A stretch of DNA of 64,000 nt from Glandiceps talaboti (GCF_964340395.1 NC_135551.1:15902003-15966002), one strand, 5' to 3'; numbered from the stretch's first letter, positions 1-11,742 are shown. Notes: generated by a model from the sequence alone, not told the origin. Numbers and translations are program-made.

Positions 1-1788
1 TAGTGACACTTTTATGATATAACTAAGTTGTGTTTTACTTCTGAATGGTGCTCTAAATGGCCTCCAAATGGTGTTCATATTTCAAATAGCTCTTACCGTG
101 GGAGGGAGGGGAACCTCACCCCCCCCCCCCTCCGCGCTTGTATAGTAGGCACGCACACACGCAGCATGCACTTCTCCCCATACTGTTTCCAGTTCTTTCC
201 CTACTCTAAAACTTACTGAAACCCCAGGTTTACAATTATATAAACTCCATTTCTAATATTGTACTTTACAATTAGCTGAATTAATCTATAATGGTAATAG
301 TTCACTCAATCTATCTAAGAGATATCCTACTACGTTTGGGTACTAAACCATGAATATTTGCATGTGCATGAACAGACAATCATACTTCTCATAGGGTTCC
401 TGTCTAAAGAGCTTTATATATGTGAAGCAAAGGATTTGGGACAGCAATTTACCAGATACACTTAAAATTACTGTAAATGTAACAAGTAAAATCAACTATG
501 CAGTGTGCTGTATTGTGCTTTGAGAATCTAGAGTGTCTTTTGCAAGAACAAGAAGAATATTTCTTGACAACAGATGTGTGTGTGTGGGGGGGGGGTCAGT
601 GTGATTTGTATTTGTCAGAGGGGGTTGGGGGTTGGATTGTTTTGTGGATGAATAATGGGGGTCACTTTTTTTAAGTACAACAGGAACAAGAAGTCACAGG
701 CCCAACCTCGGTCATAAAAACTGATCGCTCCTTAACAGTGTTCAAAAAAAACCTTGGTGTGGCCCCTCAACGATGTCACCGCAAAGGGGCCACACCATTG
801 GGCATACCGTCCCTTATTTGGCAATACGGAAATTCTCTGTCACTCTGTGATCCAGCTGTTCTCTAAGGGCTTTGAATTCCCTTCTCATAGAAAATCGTCG
901 GTAGGTTCTACAGAATCTGACTGTGCAGAGGTTGATTGCTGTTTTCTACAAGTATTCCCGCTACTTTTGGCACCTTTTTTTTCCACTTGTCTTTGAAGCC
1001 ATGACGGTCAACATCAGCTCCAAAAAATTCAGCGTGGTCAATTTGTGTAGGTTTACTAACGTTGTTCTGGTTAGATTTTGCAAAAAAAACAACCGTTGTG
1101 GGTTAAAATTTTACATTAAGAAGAGCTCAATTCACCCACTCTTACTGGTACTATGGGCTGAAATTTTGAAAGTGGACTCCCTAGCTTGCATACTTAATTC
1201 CTTGGAGGGCACCCTCTTATGAGGAGTGCTCCCCTCAAAGGCACACAATTATTTGATATGGTTGTCAATTACAGATCTGTATGTATTGCTGTCTCTAACT
1301 TCCTGACTTGGTCTTGCACTGTAACACCTTTCCTTTGTGGCTCTCCTCTTCCTTTTAAATTCTGTAGTGTTTTTGTAGTTCTTGTTGTCGTTTCTGTAAA
1401 TTGTTAAGTTTGATGGCATATGGTGTTGTATAAGTTCCGGGACAGAGATCTGTACTTCGATTGATCTAGATATCAGAATGAAAATGTACAAACAGGACAT
1501 GTTATTGACACTTTTACCTGTGTACCTTTGTTTTCGTTCCCTTAGACCTTTAGTTCTATTATGTAGAATAATCCATGTTTTAACTTCAAATCTAAATATT
1601 GTACTTTCAGACATGGCATGCATTTCAATACAAAAATGGCAAAATTGAATTCAAATAAACTACTTGTTGATGATGAAATTCAACATTGCAAATAACAGTA
1701 GACCAGCCCACATGTCTCAAAGCATGCTAACATAACAGCAACAACGATAATGCCTCATTCCAGTACAAAATTGATAAGTGCCAGCGTA
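1..1788. other. AT-rich intergenic stretch, no gene recognised
   Basis: No open frame here resembles a known family. The stretch holds a C run near 119-129, a G run near 585-596 and ordinary AT-rich sequence. The short open frames in it show no homology that I recognise and no convincing splice borders. Confidence 0.5.
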
Positions 1789-1918
1789 CTACTATACTAC
1801 CTATATACTTACCATAGTATCTACTAACTAATGTATTATCAATACTATACTATCTAATAACTACTGTACTATCTACTTATTATACTATCTACTAACTACT
1901 GTATTATCATTACTATAC
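1789..1918. repeat. TATC/TACTAACTA minisatellite, left part
   Basis: Imperfect tandem repeats built on TATCTACTAACTACTGTATT. The same array resumes at 2987-3118, so the sequence between the two parts is an insertion into one original array. Confidence 0.75.
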
Positions 1919-1922
1919 ATAT

Positions 1923-2018
1923 GGTATACCAACCGGTTTTGACCAGTGAACGAAATATATGCACAAGTGATAGCGAGTGCATATATTGAGTTCACTGGTC
2001 AAAACCGAGTGGTATACC
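1923..2018. repeat. 96-bp inverted repeat (hairpin)
   Basis: Arms 1923-1964 and 1977-2018 are reverse complements at 38 of 42 positions, around a 12-base loop. Both arms end in the self-complementary GGTATACC. It lies at the left edge of the insertion that splits the minisatellite, so it is probably part of that insertion or a nested small fold-back element. Confidence 0.75.
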
Positions 2019-2057
2019 TTCCCCAGGGAGTGGTGTATCTCTATTATATTATACCAT

Positions 2058-2973
2058 TATACCAGTATATTGAAAATATCGGAACAAATGATAAGAACTA
2101 ACGTTTTCTAGTTTTATATGCACCCCATGGCTAATTTGCATAACAATACAGCTGCTTTCAAGACATCGACAGCTGATCTGGGCCTCAACCATGACATGAA
2201 CGTCGTGCAGTGACTGGATTTATTTATCTGCTAGTTGTTTCTAAGGCTTACATTGATCGGCTCATTAAAAGTGTACAGTAATGAATAAATAACCTGTTTG
2301 ACCCGAGGTATGAACTTGAAGTGGTTTATTGAATACAGCCCGCTTCATGCCCGTCAACATCGCGACTTGGTGGTGTGATGACATGGCGGCAGGTTGATAT
2401 TTACAATTTGTATTTATTTTATAAATATAATTACTGGAAATTATGTCAGTAGATTTTCGAGTTTGAGGTTTTCCCTCTCGGATTGATGACTGATACTCTA
2501 GGACAGGATTCCAGACAGAGTTTTCTTTAGATTAATGGTCAGTTGGCCAGTGTAAGCTTTTACACTTGCTACATTTTTTATGATAGACAGGACAGACAGC
2601 TAGCTCACTTGTTTCCGCTCCAGCTGAGACGAGACACGTCGACGATACTACTAGTACTACTACTAGTACGATCGTGTGCATGCCTTGACCTTAGTAGGCG
2701 ATGATTTGTACAAATACGCGAAAAATTGGCTGTTTTCGAAATTTCTGTCGTAATTTCCCATAAAATATTGTCTCATTGAGAAAAATCCTCCTCTGACAAT
2801 TAGCAGAGTTCACTATCAGTGTCCTGGCGGCCGACTCCAATGCTCCCATAGACAACAGTGAACATCAACATTTGGACGCTTGCCAACCATGCATTATCGC
2901 TCATTTTAGACGTGCTAGTTTGATGTCTAGGCCAATCACATCTCTTGATTTGCACCATCAATATACTGGTATA
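2058..2973. mobile_element. Candidate TIR element inside the split minisatellite
   Basis: A 16-base inverted repeat, TATACCAGTATATTGA at 2058-2073 and its exact complement at 2958-2973, bounds about 0.9 kb of sequence richer in GC than its surroundings. No transposase is visible. TA-rich flanks hide any target duplication, so the superfamily is undecided. Confidence 0.45.
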
Positions 2974-2986
2974 ATATAATATATAT

Positions 2987-3118
2987 TAACAACCGTACTA
3001 CTTACTATACTATCTAATAACTATTGTATTATCAATACTATACTATCTATTAACAATTGTACTATCTACTTACTGTACTATCTACTAACTACTTTATTGA
3101 TAATTGTTACTACTTACA
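2987..3118. repeat. TATC/TACTAACTA minisatellite, right part
   Basis: Continuation of the array at 1789-1918, with the same units TATCTACTAACTACT and TATTATCAATACTATAC. Confidence 0.75.
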
Positions 3119-3149
3119 TAATGATTTGAAACATTTGTGTTAACTCTGT

Positions 3150-3809
3150 TTATTTCTGTGTAACAGAAGCAGCTACTCTGAAAGCTAAACATTCTGATTC
3201 ACTGTAATTGTGTGATTTGGGTGCCATGGATGCAATCTTGTTGTTCAAGCTTTCTGGCCTGTGCTGAGGTTTGCTAATTTGGTTGAACTCTGTATATTTG
3301 TGGAACATACCCTTTCAGGCTCTGTCCAAATGGCAATGTTTTGTGTTTGTAATTGTGAGGATCTTGCCTGTATCCACACCATTTGGAAGAACAACTACTA
3401 TGTTCTCTAATGGCATGTGGAATAATACAGTGCTGTACTCAGGGCATAAGTTGCCTGTGATTGGGTTTTAATGAATAGAGTTCATTGCTGACGTTTCGCT
3501 TCACATGTTTTTTTTGTCACCAAGTTTCTTTATTTCACTGGTTACTTGTGATCTGACTCTCACTATTGTTGTTGTGTCATCGTCTCCTACAATTATGCCT
3601 ACTTCAACATTGTTTGCTTTAGCTTCTCTTAGCATGTCAACTATCATACTTGGTTCCATTGCTTTCGATGTTCCTGTCCTATTTTTCCTAGTCATGGTCC
3701 CTAGCATTTATTCCTCTCCTGATAGCCACTTTACATGTCTTACAGCTTTTACATTTAACACTATACCCTATACACGTACCTGTCTTTATTCCTACCATAG
3801 TAGCATGCC
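3150..3809 (-). pseudogene. Mutator-like pseudogene, C-terminal exon block
   Basis: The exon opens at 3809 after a good acceptor (TTTATTTTCCCACAG) with GHATMVGIKTG, followed by the paired Cys motif CKSCKTCKVA. After a frameshift at HDC come SKAMEP and VGIIVGDDDTTTIV; the acidic GDDD carries the expected second catalytic Asp of the DDE fold. A further slip in a run of A's precedes KRNVSNELYSLK, then WCGYRQDPHNYKHKTLPFG, LNNKIASMAPKSHNYSES and FRVAASVTQK, in the order usual for the family. I count at least four disabling events. Recognisable coding stops near 3150 at an in-frame TAA. The window shows no further exon below that point. Confidence 0.78.
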
Positions 3810-4023
3810 CTGTGGGAAAATAAAACAATGACTCCTTGTAAACTTACATGTAAAGTTATCCTCAATATCTTAAAATTATATTCATGCTTTTTCACTTGCT
3901 CACAACTTGGCTAAATTACATACTAGTATTACTGAAAGACAATTCTGTATATGTTGTGTATATTTTATTTATTTATTTGATGCAGAGATGTGTTACTGTT
4001 AAAGTATCTTGATTTACATGTGC

Positions 4024-5276
4024 GGCCAGAAAAAACAAAAAAGCTGTTCAACGGACCAGACCTACGCATATTTTTGGCATTTCATTTTATTTTTTTTTGG
4101 TGATGGGCAATATATCCTCATGCGGGCTTTGCATGTCAGTAAAATGCACACTTTGTTTCAAAATTAAGGGAATTTCTTTATATTTTCTGCATAATACATG
4201 TAACAATATACATTTGAGTCAATTCCAAATTATACAATATCTTATACAGTGGTTTACTTGGCTCTGATGATGCATACAAAAATGAATTGAGATTAAGCTA
4301 ACCTGTTGCATATCCAATGTGCACTAAACAAAATGAGCAAAACTTTATGACCATGGGAAGGACAGTCATTGGGCCATCAAAAGTCTGATAGTCTGAAAGT
4401 CTTCAAATGTTTTACTCTTTCTTTATTCATGATTTTTTGGAATCAAATTAATGTTCAGAAGAAGTCATTTACCACATCTGCAAAATATCTTTCAGCTTTG
4501 CCACAACAAAATACACTTCATAGCCAGATAAAATGTACTGCATGTCATAATTGTCTCTCAATTCTGGTATTTTAAAACCACATTCAAGCTTTGTAAGACT
4601 TTAAATTATGTTTTTTGTTTGATATTTTATGCCTCTAAATGGCCTCCTATATTGTCTTATTTTCAAAAAAGTTTGCATTTTTGAGGACGTATACTTCCAA
4701 TCAGTAGCAATCACGGTAATAATTGTCTTTCTCCAAAAACAAGATGGAAGGTGGCTGACTAAATACCTCCCTATAGGTCAGAGCTAATTATGAGACATCT
4801 CCTTACAAGTATCCATGTGAAATCCACATCCTTTAAATTTGTAAAGAAATATCATTTGGACTGTTATTGAGTTGATTATCACTTATTTTTAATGCATCAT
4901 TGTACCCGTGCTATCATATATAATGTTATATCTCCTCTAAAGTGTAGGTGACAGAAGGAGTGGCTAAAATAATTCTGGAGTTTCATTTAGCAGGTCTTAA
5001 CATATTTTGAGAGGAGCTACAAAATTTGTTTAACTGTAAATTGTGCATATTTCTGAACTAGAGCTGATAGCAATCAATTGCCATACAGACAAATTGCAAG
5101 AGATACAATCAAAATGAATGAATAAGTACAATGTAAACTCAACTTCAAATGTTTTTGCCATCATTACATGTGGTTTGTTTTTACATCCTTTGTAAAAAAA
5201 AAAAAAAAATCGACCTACCTACCCAAATGTGATAGGTTATGTTGCCCGTTGAACAGCTTTTTTATTTTTTCTGGCC
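4024..5276. mobile_element. 1253-bp TIR element with GGCC ends (in pseudogene intron)
   Basis: Terminal inverted repeats 4024-4054 and 5246-5276 match at 30 of 31 positions and begin GGCCAGAAAAAA. The interior carries an A run followed by CGACCTACCTACCC near 5205-5223, a motif also seen in the smaller GGCC-ended repeats at 11743 and 27945, which suggests a related group. No transposase is recognisable and no target duplication is clear. It sits wholly within the last intron of the Mutator-like pseudogene. Confidence 0.7.
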
Positions 5277-5333
5277 TGACTACTATTTTAGCACTGTCTT
5301 TAAAAGTTAGACAATAAATCTACATTTACTAAC

Positions 5334-5431
5334 CTGGTAAACTATTGTAACACTTTCCAGTGTCTCATTTTCCATATCCATCAACTGAAGCAGTTACTTT
5401 CACAGAATCAATGTCCTGTCTGTCATCATTA
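5334..5431 (-). pseudogene. Mutator-like pseudogene, third exon
   Basis: A 98-base block between acceptor CTCACTCAATTGCAG and donor CCAG|GTTAGT on the minus strand. It reads NDDRQDIDSVKVTASVDGYGK, a stop, then DTGKCYNSLP, matching the family segment just before GHAT. The stop is TGA where related proteins usually have Arg; CGA to TGA is the classic deamination of a methylated CpG. The last base joins the GG of the next exon to give Gly, keeping frame. This is the best evidence for real introns in this gene. Confidence 0.78.
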
Positions 5432-6192
5432 CTGCAATTGAGTGAGAATAACAAACAAATAACTGTTAGAATTAATTTGTGAAACACACACACAAAATCA
5501 CCTTCATTTACATTTCTTACTGATGTAAAATCATTGCAATTTTATCAAACATATAACTTATAAGGTTGCTTTTGACATTGCCCCATGTACCTGTTAAAAA
5601 TAAAATAGCAGATTTCAATATTCTATCATGTTTTCCTTGGATATCAATCAATCTAGAGAATTTACATTTGGGTACACCATGGCCTTAAATGGATAATATG
5701 GATACAAAATGGGGTATTTATACTATTTATTTTGGTACTAAACTAACTTTGAAATTACTTTGATTGTGAATTTGCAAAGCAATGTGACTAAGTCAATATA
5801 TGTAACGCAATAAATTCCCCCTCCCCTCAAAAAAATAATAAATAAAAATGGATATTGTGTGGCAAGGTTATTGTTATTGTTGTACACACAAAGTCACAGT
5901 GGTTTGTACACAAACTGGGTATTCAGGTAAGTTTTAATCACACAACAAGTAAACACAAGAAATGAAACTGCATGGTGACAGTCAAATACAAATGTACAAA
6001 TGTATTTTTGAAAATTACATGCACCACAGACTGGATGTCATGAAACAGTAACTCCTATTTACAGTTTATTTACAAATTATATTTACAATATCAAAATTAT
6101 TTCACATCAGATCTTTCAGTTTTGAACAGATTATTGAGTAACAAAAATGGGACTAGATCTATGTTACTTCACCAGTTGTTTTTACTCTACAA

Positions 6193-6582
6193 CAGTGTTG
6201 TAGCCAGCCTTTGGAAAGAGTGGGACATAGTATCCCAAGACTTTCATTTTTCTGGGTCATCATAAGTTTTTTGGGGACATTATTTTAAAAAAAGCGCCAA
6301 TGGCATTGTAGCACAACTGCAAAATATTTACCCACATGCTGATCCATCCTAGATATTTGCTGAATGATTATGCAGTTACCTATCAAACCCTGTTGTTATC
6401 TATGCAATATACATGATCATTTGGCTGTTGTTATAGACGTGGTCATGTTGCGCACTATTGTTAAACATATTTGCAAACAATGTTCCTGTGGGTCATCTAT
6501 GACACATCACTTCCAAAATTGTGGGTCAGGTCAAAAAAATGTGTGTCAAATGACCCCAAAACCCCCTCTGGCTGCAACACTG
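6193..6582. mobile_element. hAT-like MITE, 390 bp
   Basis: The left end CAGTGTTGTAGCCAG and the complement of the right end CAGTGTTGCAGCCAG form a 15-base TIR with one mismatch, of the CAGNG type seen in hAT elements. The 8 bases beside each end (CTCTACAA and CTGCAAAG) agree at only half their positions, so the target duplication is decayed or absent. It lies in an intron of the Mutator-like pseudogene. No coding capacity. Confidence 0.5.
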
Positions 6583-6765
6583 CTGCAAAGTTGTTTATTT
6601 CCAAAATTGATACCATTTTCTCATCTACATGACCACTCTAAACAAAATATGTCTATTCTGATAAGAGGTTCCAATCTGAATTTGTCTAAATGTTGTCATT
6701 CCTCTCCTTACACAACCAAGTCATATATATTGTACATGAATTGAATATATAAACTATTGTCATAC

Positions 6766-6949
6766 TTATGCTGTAGCTTCTTTCTCTTCCAATAATGCTT
6801 TCTTCACACTATTCTTTGCAATACTTTCTATAATTTTTCCAACTTCCCTTTTCCTCTTCTTTTTTTAAGACTCGTGATGAATGCCCTTCATATTTAGACT
6901 TGTTAAAAAGTTGTTTGTGTAACGTTTCCCAATGCCAGTATGTAACATA
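6766..6949 (-). pseudogene. Mutator-like pseudogene, second exon
   Basis: On the minus strand the block reads MLHTGIGKRYTNNFLTSLN, then MKGIHHES, a one-base slip in a run of A's, and KRKREVGKIIESIAKNS followed by a Glu-rich tail. This matches the family region with the Gly-rich turn, the NNFL helix and the REVG helix. The acceptor at 6950-6951 (GATCAG) is weak. The donor after 6766 (GTATGA) is plausible, although an in-frame TAA comes just before it. The block joins exon 1 with a one-base deficit, so either a border is wrong or a base has been lost. Confidence 0.72.
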
Positions 6950-8900
6950 CTGATCAGATATTTAAACAAGCGACCTATCGGTCAGATTAGCTCCGCAGTT
7001 CTTTTTAATTAAATTTTTTATTTTGGTAACATGTAGAAGGGGTTCAGTTTTTAAGCTCTTCACTATGCAGTTTTGTTTTAGCAATGTTTATAAAACACAT
7101 TTTACACAGAAAGTTGGTAATGTATTGTACTTTTAAACCATAGTCACCATTTTATTTTTAAAAAAATCTACTGTTTAAATTACACAAAATCTCAGAAAAA
7201 TAATGTCTGGGAAATGCACACAAGAAAAAGAAAAAAAAAGAGGATTTTGAGGTTGGCTATAAATAATTCCAGTGTCTTACAGCTTTAACCCTGGAAAATT
7301 TTAATGATGAATGAAATAAACTAGGGATCTAAAATAATTTTGAGGCTATTCGAATTTCAATTTTCTAAGAAATTTACCCAGTCAACAACATTCAACTTGT
7401 ACTAGTTGTAGTAGACATAACATCGTCTGATATTTTAATTTACGGAGTTTCTTGTGACCAGCGCCTGACAGCAGACTCGGCCAATTTTTTTTCATCATTC
7501 CATTGTATTTAAACCTTGTACTTGACATTTCGCAATATTTATAATTCTCAACAAAATACCTCAACATGCCTCACTTCGCTCGTACTCAAAGCAGTCCCGG
7601 TATGACCACTGACTAGTCGTGCTTGCATACGGAGTAATCCAGGACTCGAATCTGACAATTGTCCCTACTATTTGTTTAGAGTCAAGTCAGCAATATAGAC
7701 TCGTGCACCACCTGTCGTATGTAAGCATTGCTAACCACTGACATGACCAGACAGAACCTTTTCGGATTTACATGTAAAACGGGGAAAGATACAAAAAACA
7801 TAATGCAAAGTCTGAAGCCAAATTAAAGTTGTAATTATTTTAATTATTTTTACTTGCCAAATATTTGCATTTTGGAAATGCCAAGACATGTTCATGTCGT
7901 TTAACTTTACATGTAAACTGTCGGCCAATAAACAAAGTTTGGTCGATTCACAGTCGGCAGTGAGACTGCTCTTGCATAACTTCAACTGCATGCCTAGGCA
8001 TGCCTTCCTTAAGCGACGAGTTGTCTTCATTCTGGTTCACTGTCAGGCCAAATTGCACGACAATATAGAATTAATCACAAGTTACATGTTATCTGAAAAC
8101 ATCAAACTTTTACAGTGGGTCTGAAGTGTGATTTTAGTGAGTACCAAGAACTCCCTTGTTGCTACTTGCTGTGGAAAATCGCCAGGTCAAACGAGGTCAG
8201 CTTCACCTTCCGGGTCAAATCAGTCGTTTTCTACCTAAAAATCTTGAACGGAGCATTACACAACGATCCTACTAAATTTACTTGCCATAGTTATTTAAAA
8301 CACATAAAAATCCACCTTTTTGTGCAATTTGTAAAATTTTCCGGTCCGTATTAAGGAAACTATGAACAAAAAACCAGGTCGAAATTTCAGGGCCTCAAGT
8401 ATGCGTCCCGAATTCGTCGGAAAATCAGTATTCCTAAATGTAATTCCAAAATTTGTTTACCTGGTACGAACGAAGAGATGTCAGTTGAGGTTTAGGCGTT
8501 TACAGTATCTAAAATGGTGGACTCTAGTAAAAGTTATGGCGAGTTGAAAATACCCCAAAATAAGGCCAGTGAGCAGCCATTCAAAGTGTAATGGTCGCAA
8601 TCTGAAGGATAGATGTATGCAAATGAGGATGTTGCGGACTGGCTGATTATGTAGAAGGGGTGCAGAATTTGGATTTGAAGTTTACAACCCTGTTTCGAAC
8701 AAACGCTTGTCATTTGGGTGCACAATGCGTAGAATTATGACTATAGCACGTATTACATTGCTTGTTTGACGTCAATAGTGTCTTTTGAAAAGTGGCAGTT
8801 TATTTAAAGTCTCGTGGATGATTTCCAATATGGCGTCGGTCATAATGCTCATTAACATATTAACTTTTTTTTCAAATTACAAAAAAAATTCATCATAAAT
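6950..8900. other. Intronic or intergenic stretch, nothing recognised
   Basis: Between the first and second exons of the Mutator-like pseudogene. Short open frames on both strands lack family resemblance. Sequence is AT-rich, with no long tandem repeats and no clear inverted repeats that I could see. Confidence 0.4.
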
Positions 8901-8914
8901 AGAAAATAAGACGT

Positions 8915-9170
8915 GCTGACTTGAAATCAACAAATCTGAATAAGCTACCCTCTGTGCATCAACACACCAGATATCAAAGCAATCTGACAAGTAGTATTTG
9001 AGGAGATGATGAAAATATCATATTTTTTTTTAAAAATCATAAAAAATTGAAAATGGCACAGATCAGCTTGGCATGAACAAATCTGAATAGCCTCCCCCCA
9101 GGGAACATGCACACCAAATATCGAAGTATTCTGGCTGTTACTTTCGGAGAAGTTGATGAAAATAAAAAAC
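8915..9170. repeat. Two diverged tandem copies, about 145 bp apart
   Basis: Both copies contain AACAAATCTGAATA, then ACACACCA followed by GATATC or AATATC, and end GATGATGAAAAT or GTTGATGAAAAT after an A/T run. They are clearly related but diverged. They lie in the first intron of the Mutator-like pseudogene. Confidence 0.55.
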
Positions 9171-9597
9171 AATTGACGGACACCTATGATTCACCTATAC
9201 CTCTATACTCTATACCCACCTATACCTAAGGCTACACTTTCAGCTTTCACTATCAGTTCCTGGTGGTATTTTTACACCTACATGTATGTTATAGACCAAG
9301 ATTGACATTGGTTTAATGTTAGGAGCCTCAGTAAAATATTTCCAATCTATAAATGCAAATTATTAAATTAAAAGCTCTGTACCTAAGATATATCCAGCCT
9401 ACAATGTAACTATCTTGATTATAATATATGCATTCGTTAATTTGAGTAATTCGTTATCAACTTGAACCGACATCTAAATATCAATGGCGCAATGGGCATA
9501 ATCTCACCTAAATACCCAGTAATTACAATTATGTATATGTAGACTAACATGGTATCAACAACCATGACAATAGAATTCAAAAAGAAAAGTTTCCTAC

Positions 9598-9880
9598 CTA
9601 GCTTAGTGTTGATGTCCCAAACGTTAAACAAGGCCTTTGGTTGTAGACTCTCTGTGACGCTTTCCAAGGGGGATCATGCCCTGGTACCGGTTGATGGCAG
9701 CACATGCTTGATTGTCACAGCGCACACGCAGCCAAGCACAGTCAAACTTTTTGTCACCTAGGCAGGAACTATATTATCTAAGGGCAAACTGCACATTGGA
9801 AACAGTGCTCTACGCCCCTCGCTAAGATGTGAAGCTCCACCACTGCATCAGTCGCCTGCCAGGCTCTCCTAGGATCCTGT
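9598..9880 (-). pseudogene. Mutator-like pseudogene, N-terminal exon block
   Basis: On the minus strand, spread over different frames: GRR, then VELHILARGVEHCFQC, then CDNQACAAINRYQGMIPLGK followed by RHRE, then VWDINTKLG. The order (GRR, a Leu-rich helix, a CxxC pair, a second Cys cluster, PxGKRHR, then DINTKL) is what I expect at the start of the Mutator-like transposase domain. The block stops at AG|GTAGGA (9598/9597), a possible donor. Coding-like GC-rich sequence continues upstream to about 10.05 kb, but I cannot align it. Frame breaks show decay. Confidence 0.65.
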
Positions 9881-10049
9881 CATCGTACGTGTTGTCTGGC
9901 CCAAATAGTGCGTTGTCAAAAGCATCGACAAGACTGCACACGAGATGTAGCTACTTCAACAATTCTGTCGTCTTCATGAAACTCCGTGAGTCCGTACCGT
10001 CGGTTATCTGATCGTACGAATGTTCGTAGCGGAGATGTTGACTAAAATG

Positions 10050-10215
10050 GTGGTTGTCGTCGGGTCAGGTGCATTTCAGCTTGGCTGTTAGTTTACACTC
10101 CGACGGAAACTTTCTTTCGACATAAAACGGCCAAAATCCACTGAGGATGGGCACACATGCGCAGAACCCCAAAATAATCGAGGCGCGCGCATTCAACGTC
10201 ACGCCTATTATATAT
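10050..10215 (-). promoter_or_regulatory. Possible CpG-rich promoter of the pseudogene
   Basis: A GC- and CpG-rich patch upstream of the N-terminal block. It contains CACACATGCGCAG at 10152-10164, close to the NRF1-type GCGCATGC core. No TATA box is evident. The assignment rests only on composition, position and one motif. Confidence 0.2.
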
Positions 10216-10402
10216 GAAGTATCTGAGAATTCAGTCTCATTATTCGTCACCCGTCAGCGGATTCAGATATTTATGTCGATCGCTAGACGAAGAAAACACA
10301 GCGAACTGCAGTATAATTATATACGACGAGGTTTGGAGAGAAACCCCAATGAACTGAAATAATTGTATGGTGAGGTTTGAAGAAAACTCCCCATATGGCT
10401 AA

Positions 10403-10785
10403 GGGAGCCTTCAGTATTTACAGGGGGGGGGGGGGCCAGAGGAAATTACACATGATCTGTTAGGTAAATAAAACATGACCCTCCCCCAATTCTCCGTTTG
10501 TAAGAAATGACCCTCCCCTTTGTCCCATTTTGTAAAACATGACCCTCCCCATGACAATTGCATATAGTGAACGTTAATCAATATTCCTATTGTATGTATA
10601 CATAAAAATTAAATCATTTTGACTCTGTATTAGAAAGCAATATTGGTACAGATAAAGTGACAAACAGTAAAAACCTGGTTAGTTACCTTTCTCTTATAAT
10701 CATGCACAATCTAGTTAGTACCTAAAACGTGCTTCCATGTTGTGCATACTCTGCCTGATCTGGTCTCTTGTAAAAGTTCCCTGAT

Positions 10786-10843
<58 letters not shown>

Positions 10844-11354
10844 CCTTCACCTCTAGTATTGCCGTCATCAGTGTCACTCTAGTCTGACTCACTGTCACTA
10901 CTTGAGTCAGTACATGTATCACTGTCCATGTTCTCTATTGCATTCAAAACTAAATCATCATCACTGCTACCATCACCATCCTATCTGAACAACAACATTC
11001 ACGGACAGTGTGAGTGATAAGGTGAAATGGGTACACTCAAGATAATTCTCTTTTTTTTCTTTTTTTAAAAATAAAATTCTTAAAATATATGGGTTTTTTT
11101 TATTTTTGTACTTTGGCATGTAAAGTGTACCCGTAAAAATAAATGTTGAGTGCTCATCTCACTTTTACATCTCAAAACACACAAAACAAATGGACAATAA
11201 TTGAATGTTCAATTTGGTCACAAAACTACGGATTGTAACATGTGACCCTTCCCCAAACATTTTAATGCAAAATATGACCCTCCCCCAAAATCAGGTTTGT
11301 AAAATGTGACCCACCCCCGATTCCTCTGGCCCCCAGGAAATACTGAAGGCTCCC
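10403..11354. mobile_element. PIF/Harbinger-like TIR element, 952 bp
   Basis: The ends are inverted copies: GGGAGCCTTCAGTATTT, a G run, then CCAGAGGAA at the left, with the complement at the right. Three-base TAA duplications flank it at 10400-10402 and 11355-11357. TWA duplications and GGG-type ends are typical of PIF/Harbinger. Inside both TIRs are repeated TGACCCTCCCC motifs. The interior is AT-rich with an acidic coding remnant on the minus strand. The host is a tandem array, so the insertion is recognisable from its flanks. Confidence 0.62.
10725..10990 (-). pseudogene. Acidic poly-Asp coding remnant within the element
   Basis: On the minus strand one frame reads SSDDDLVLNAIENMDSDT, an Asp/Ser-rich tract with one stop (SDSESD then SDTDDGNTRGEG), a long poly-Asp run encoded by the (GAT)n at 10786-10842, then IRELLQETRSGRVCTTWKH. 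Sustained acidic coding on both sides of the microsatellite, with a TRSGR-type motif after it, suggests a decayed protein of the host element. I do not recognise the family. Confidence 0.4.
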
Positions 11355-11742
11355 TAAAGGCGAGGTATGGAGAGACCCCCCCACCCCCAGCAGTCTGAGG
11401 TATAATTATTCGGCGACGTTTGAAGAGAAACTCCAGCGAACTGAAATAATTAGATGGTGAGATTTGAAGAGAAACCTCCAGATGCTAGATGTGATATGGC
11501 TGATACGGCGATATTTGGAGAGACTGAGATATAATTATTCAGCGAGGTTTAAAGAAAAACGGCAGTGTACATAGAATAAAATATAAACTTTATAAACTAC
11601 ATTTCTTCATAGGATTATACGGCGAGGTTTGAAGAAGAAACCTTGGCACCGTTAACGACGAAATTTAAACCCCAGCGGAATGAAGGGATACCCCATTGAC
11701 GTGTTACCCCGAAGATACGTGTCAGTCGTGTGCCTGTGGTTA

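Larger units (their letters stand above)
3150..9880 (-). pseudogene. Multi-exon Mutator-like transposase pseudogene
   Basis: Four minus-strand blocks match successive parts of one protein family, the Mutator-like transposase domain family common in aquatic invertebrates. They run from an N-terminal Cys-rich region near 9.6-9.9 kb to a C-terminal region near 3.15 kb. Two blocks show clear acceptors (TTGCAG at 5432-5437 and CCCACAG at 3810-3816) and a GTTAGT donor at 5328-5333. Across that last intron the reading frame is restored exactly: the third block ends one base into a codon and the fourth supplies the other two. This is therefore an unprocessed gene, not a retrocopy. Stops and small indels in every block show that it is dead. 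It is either the intron-containing transposase gene of an old Mutator element or a lost domesticated gene. Recognition rests on remembered family motifs, not on a search. Confidence 0.75.
10270..11660. repeat. Diverged GAGGTTTGAAGA tandem array
   Basis: Repeated units of the type CGGCGAGGTTTGAAGAGAAA, CTCCAGCGAACTGA and ATAATTAT occur at about 10300-10400 and again at 11358-11660. The array is split by the TIR element at 10403-11354. Units are 50-100 bases long and irregular. Confidence 0.6.

Noticed and set aside
3505-3831. 108-residue plus-strand hydrophobic frame
   Set aside because: Shadow of the opposite-strand Mutator-like coding sequence.
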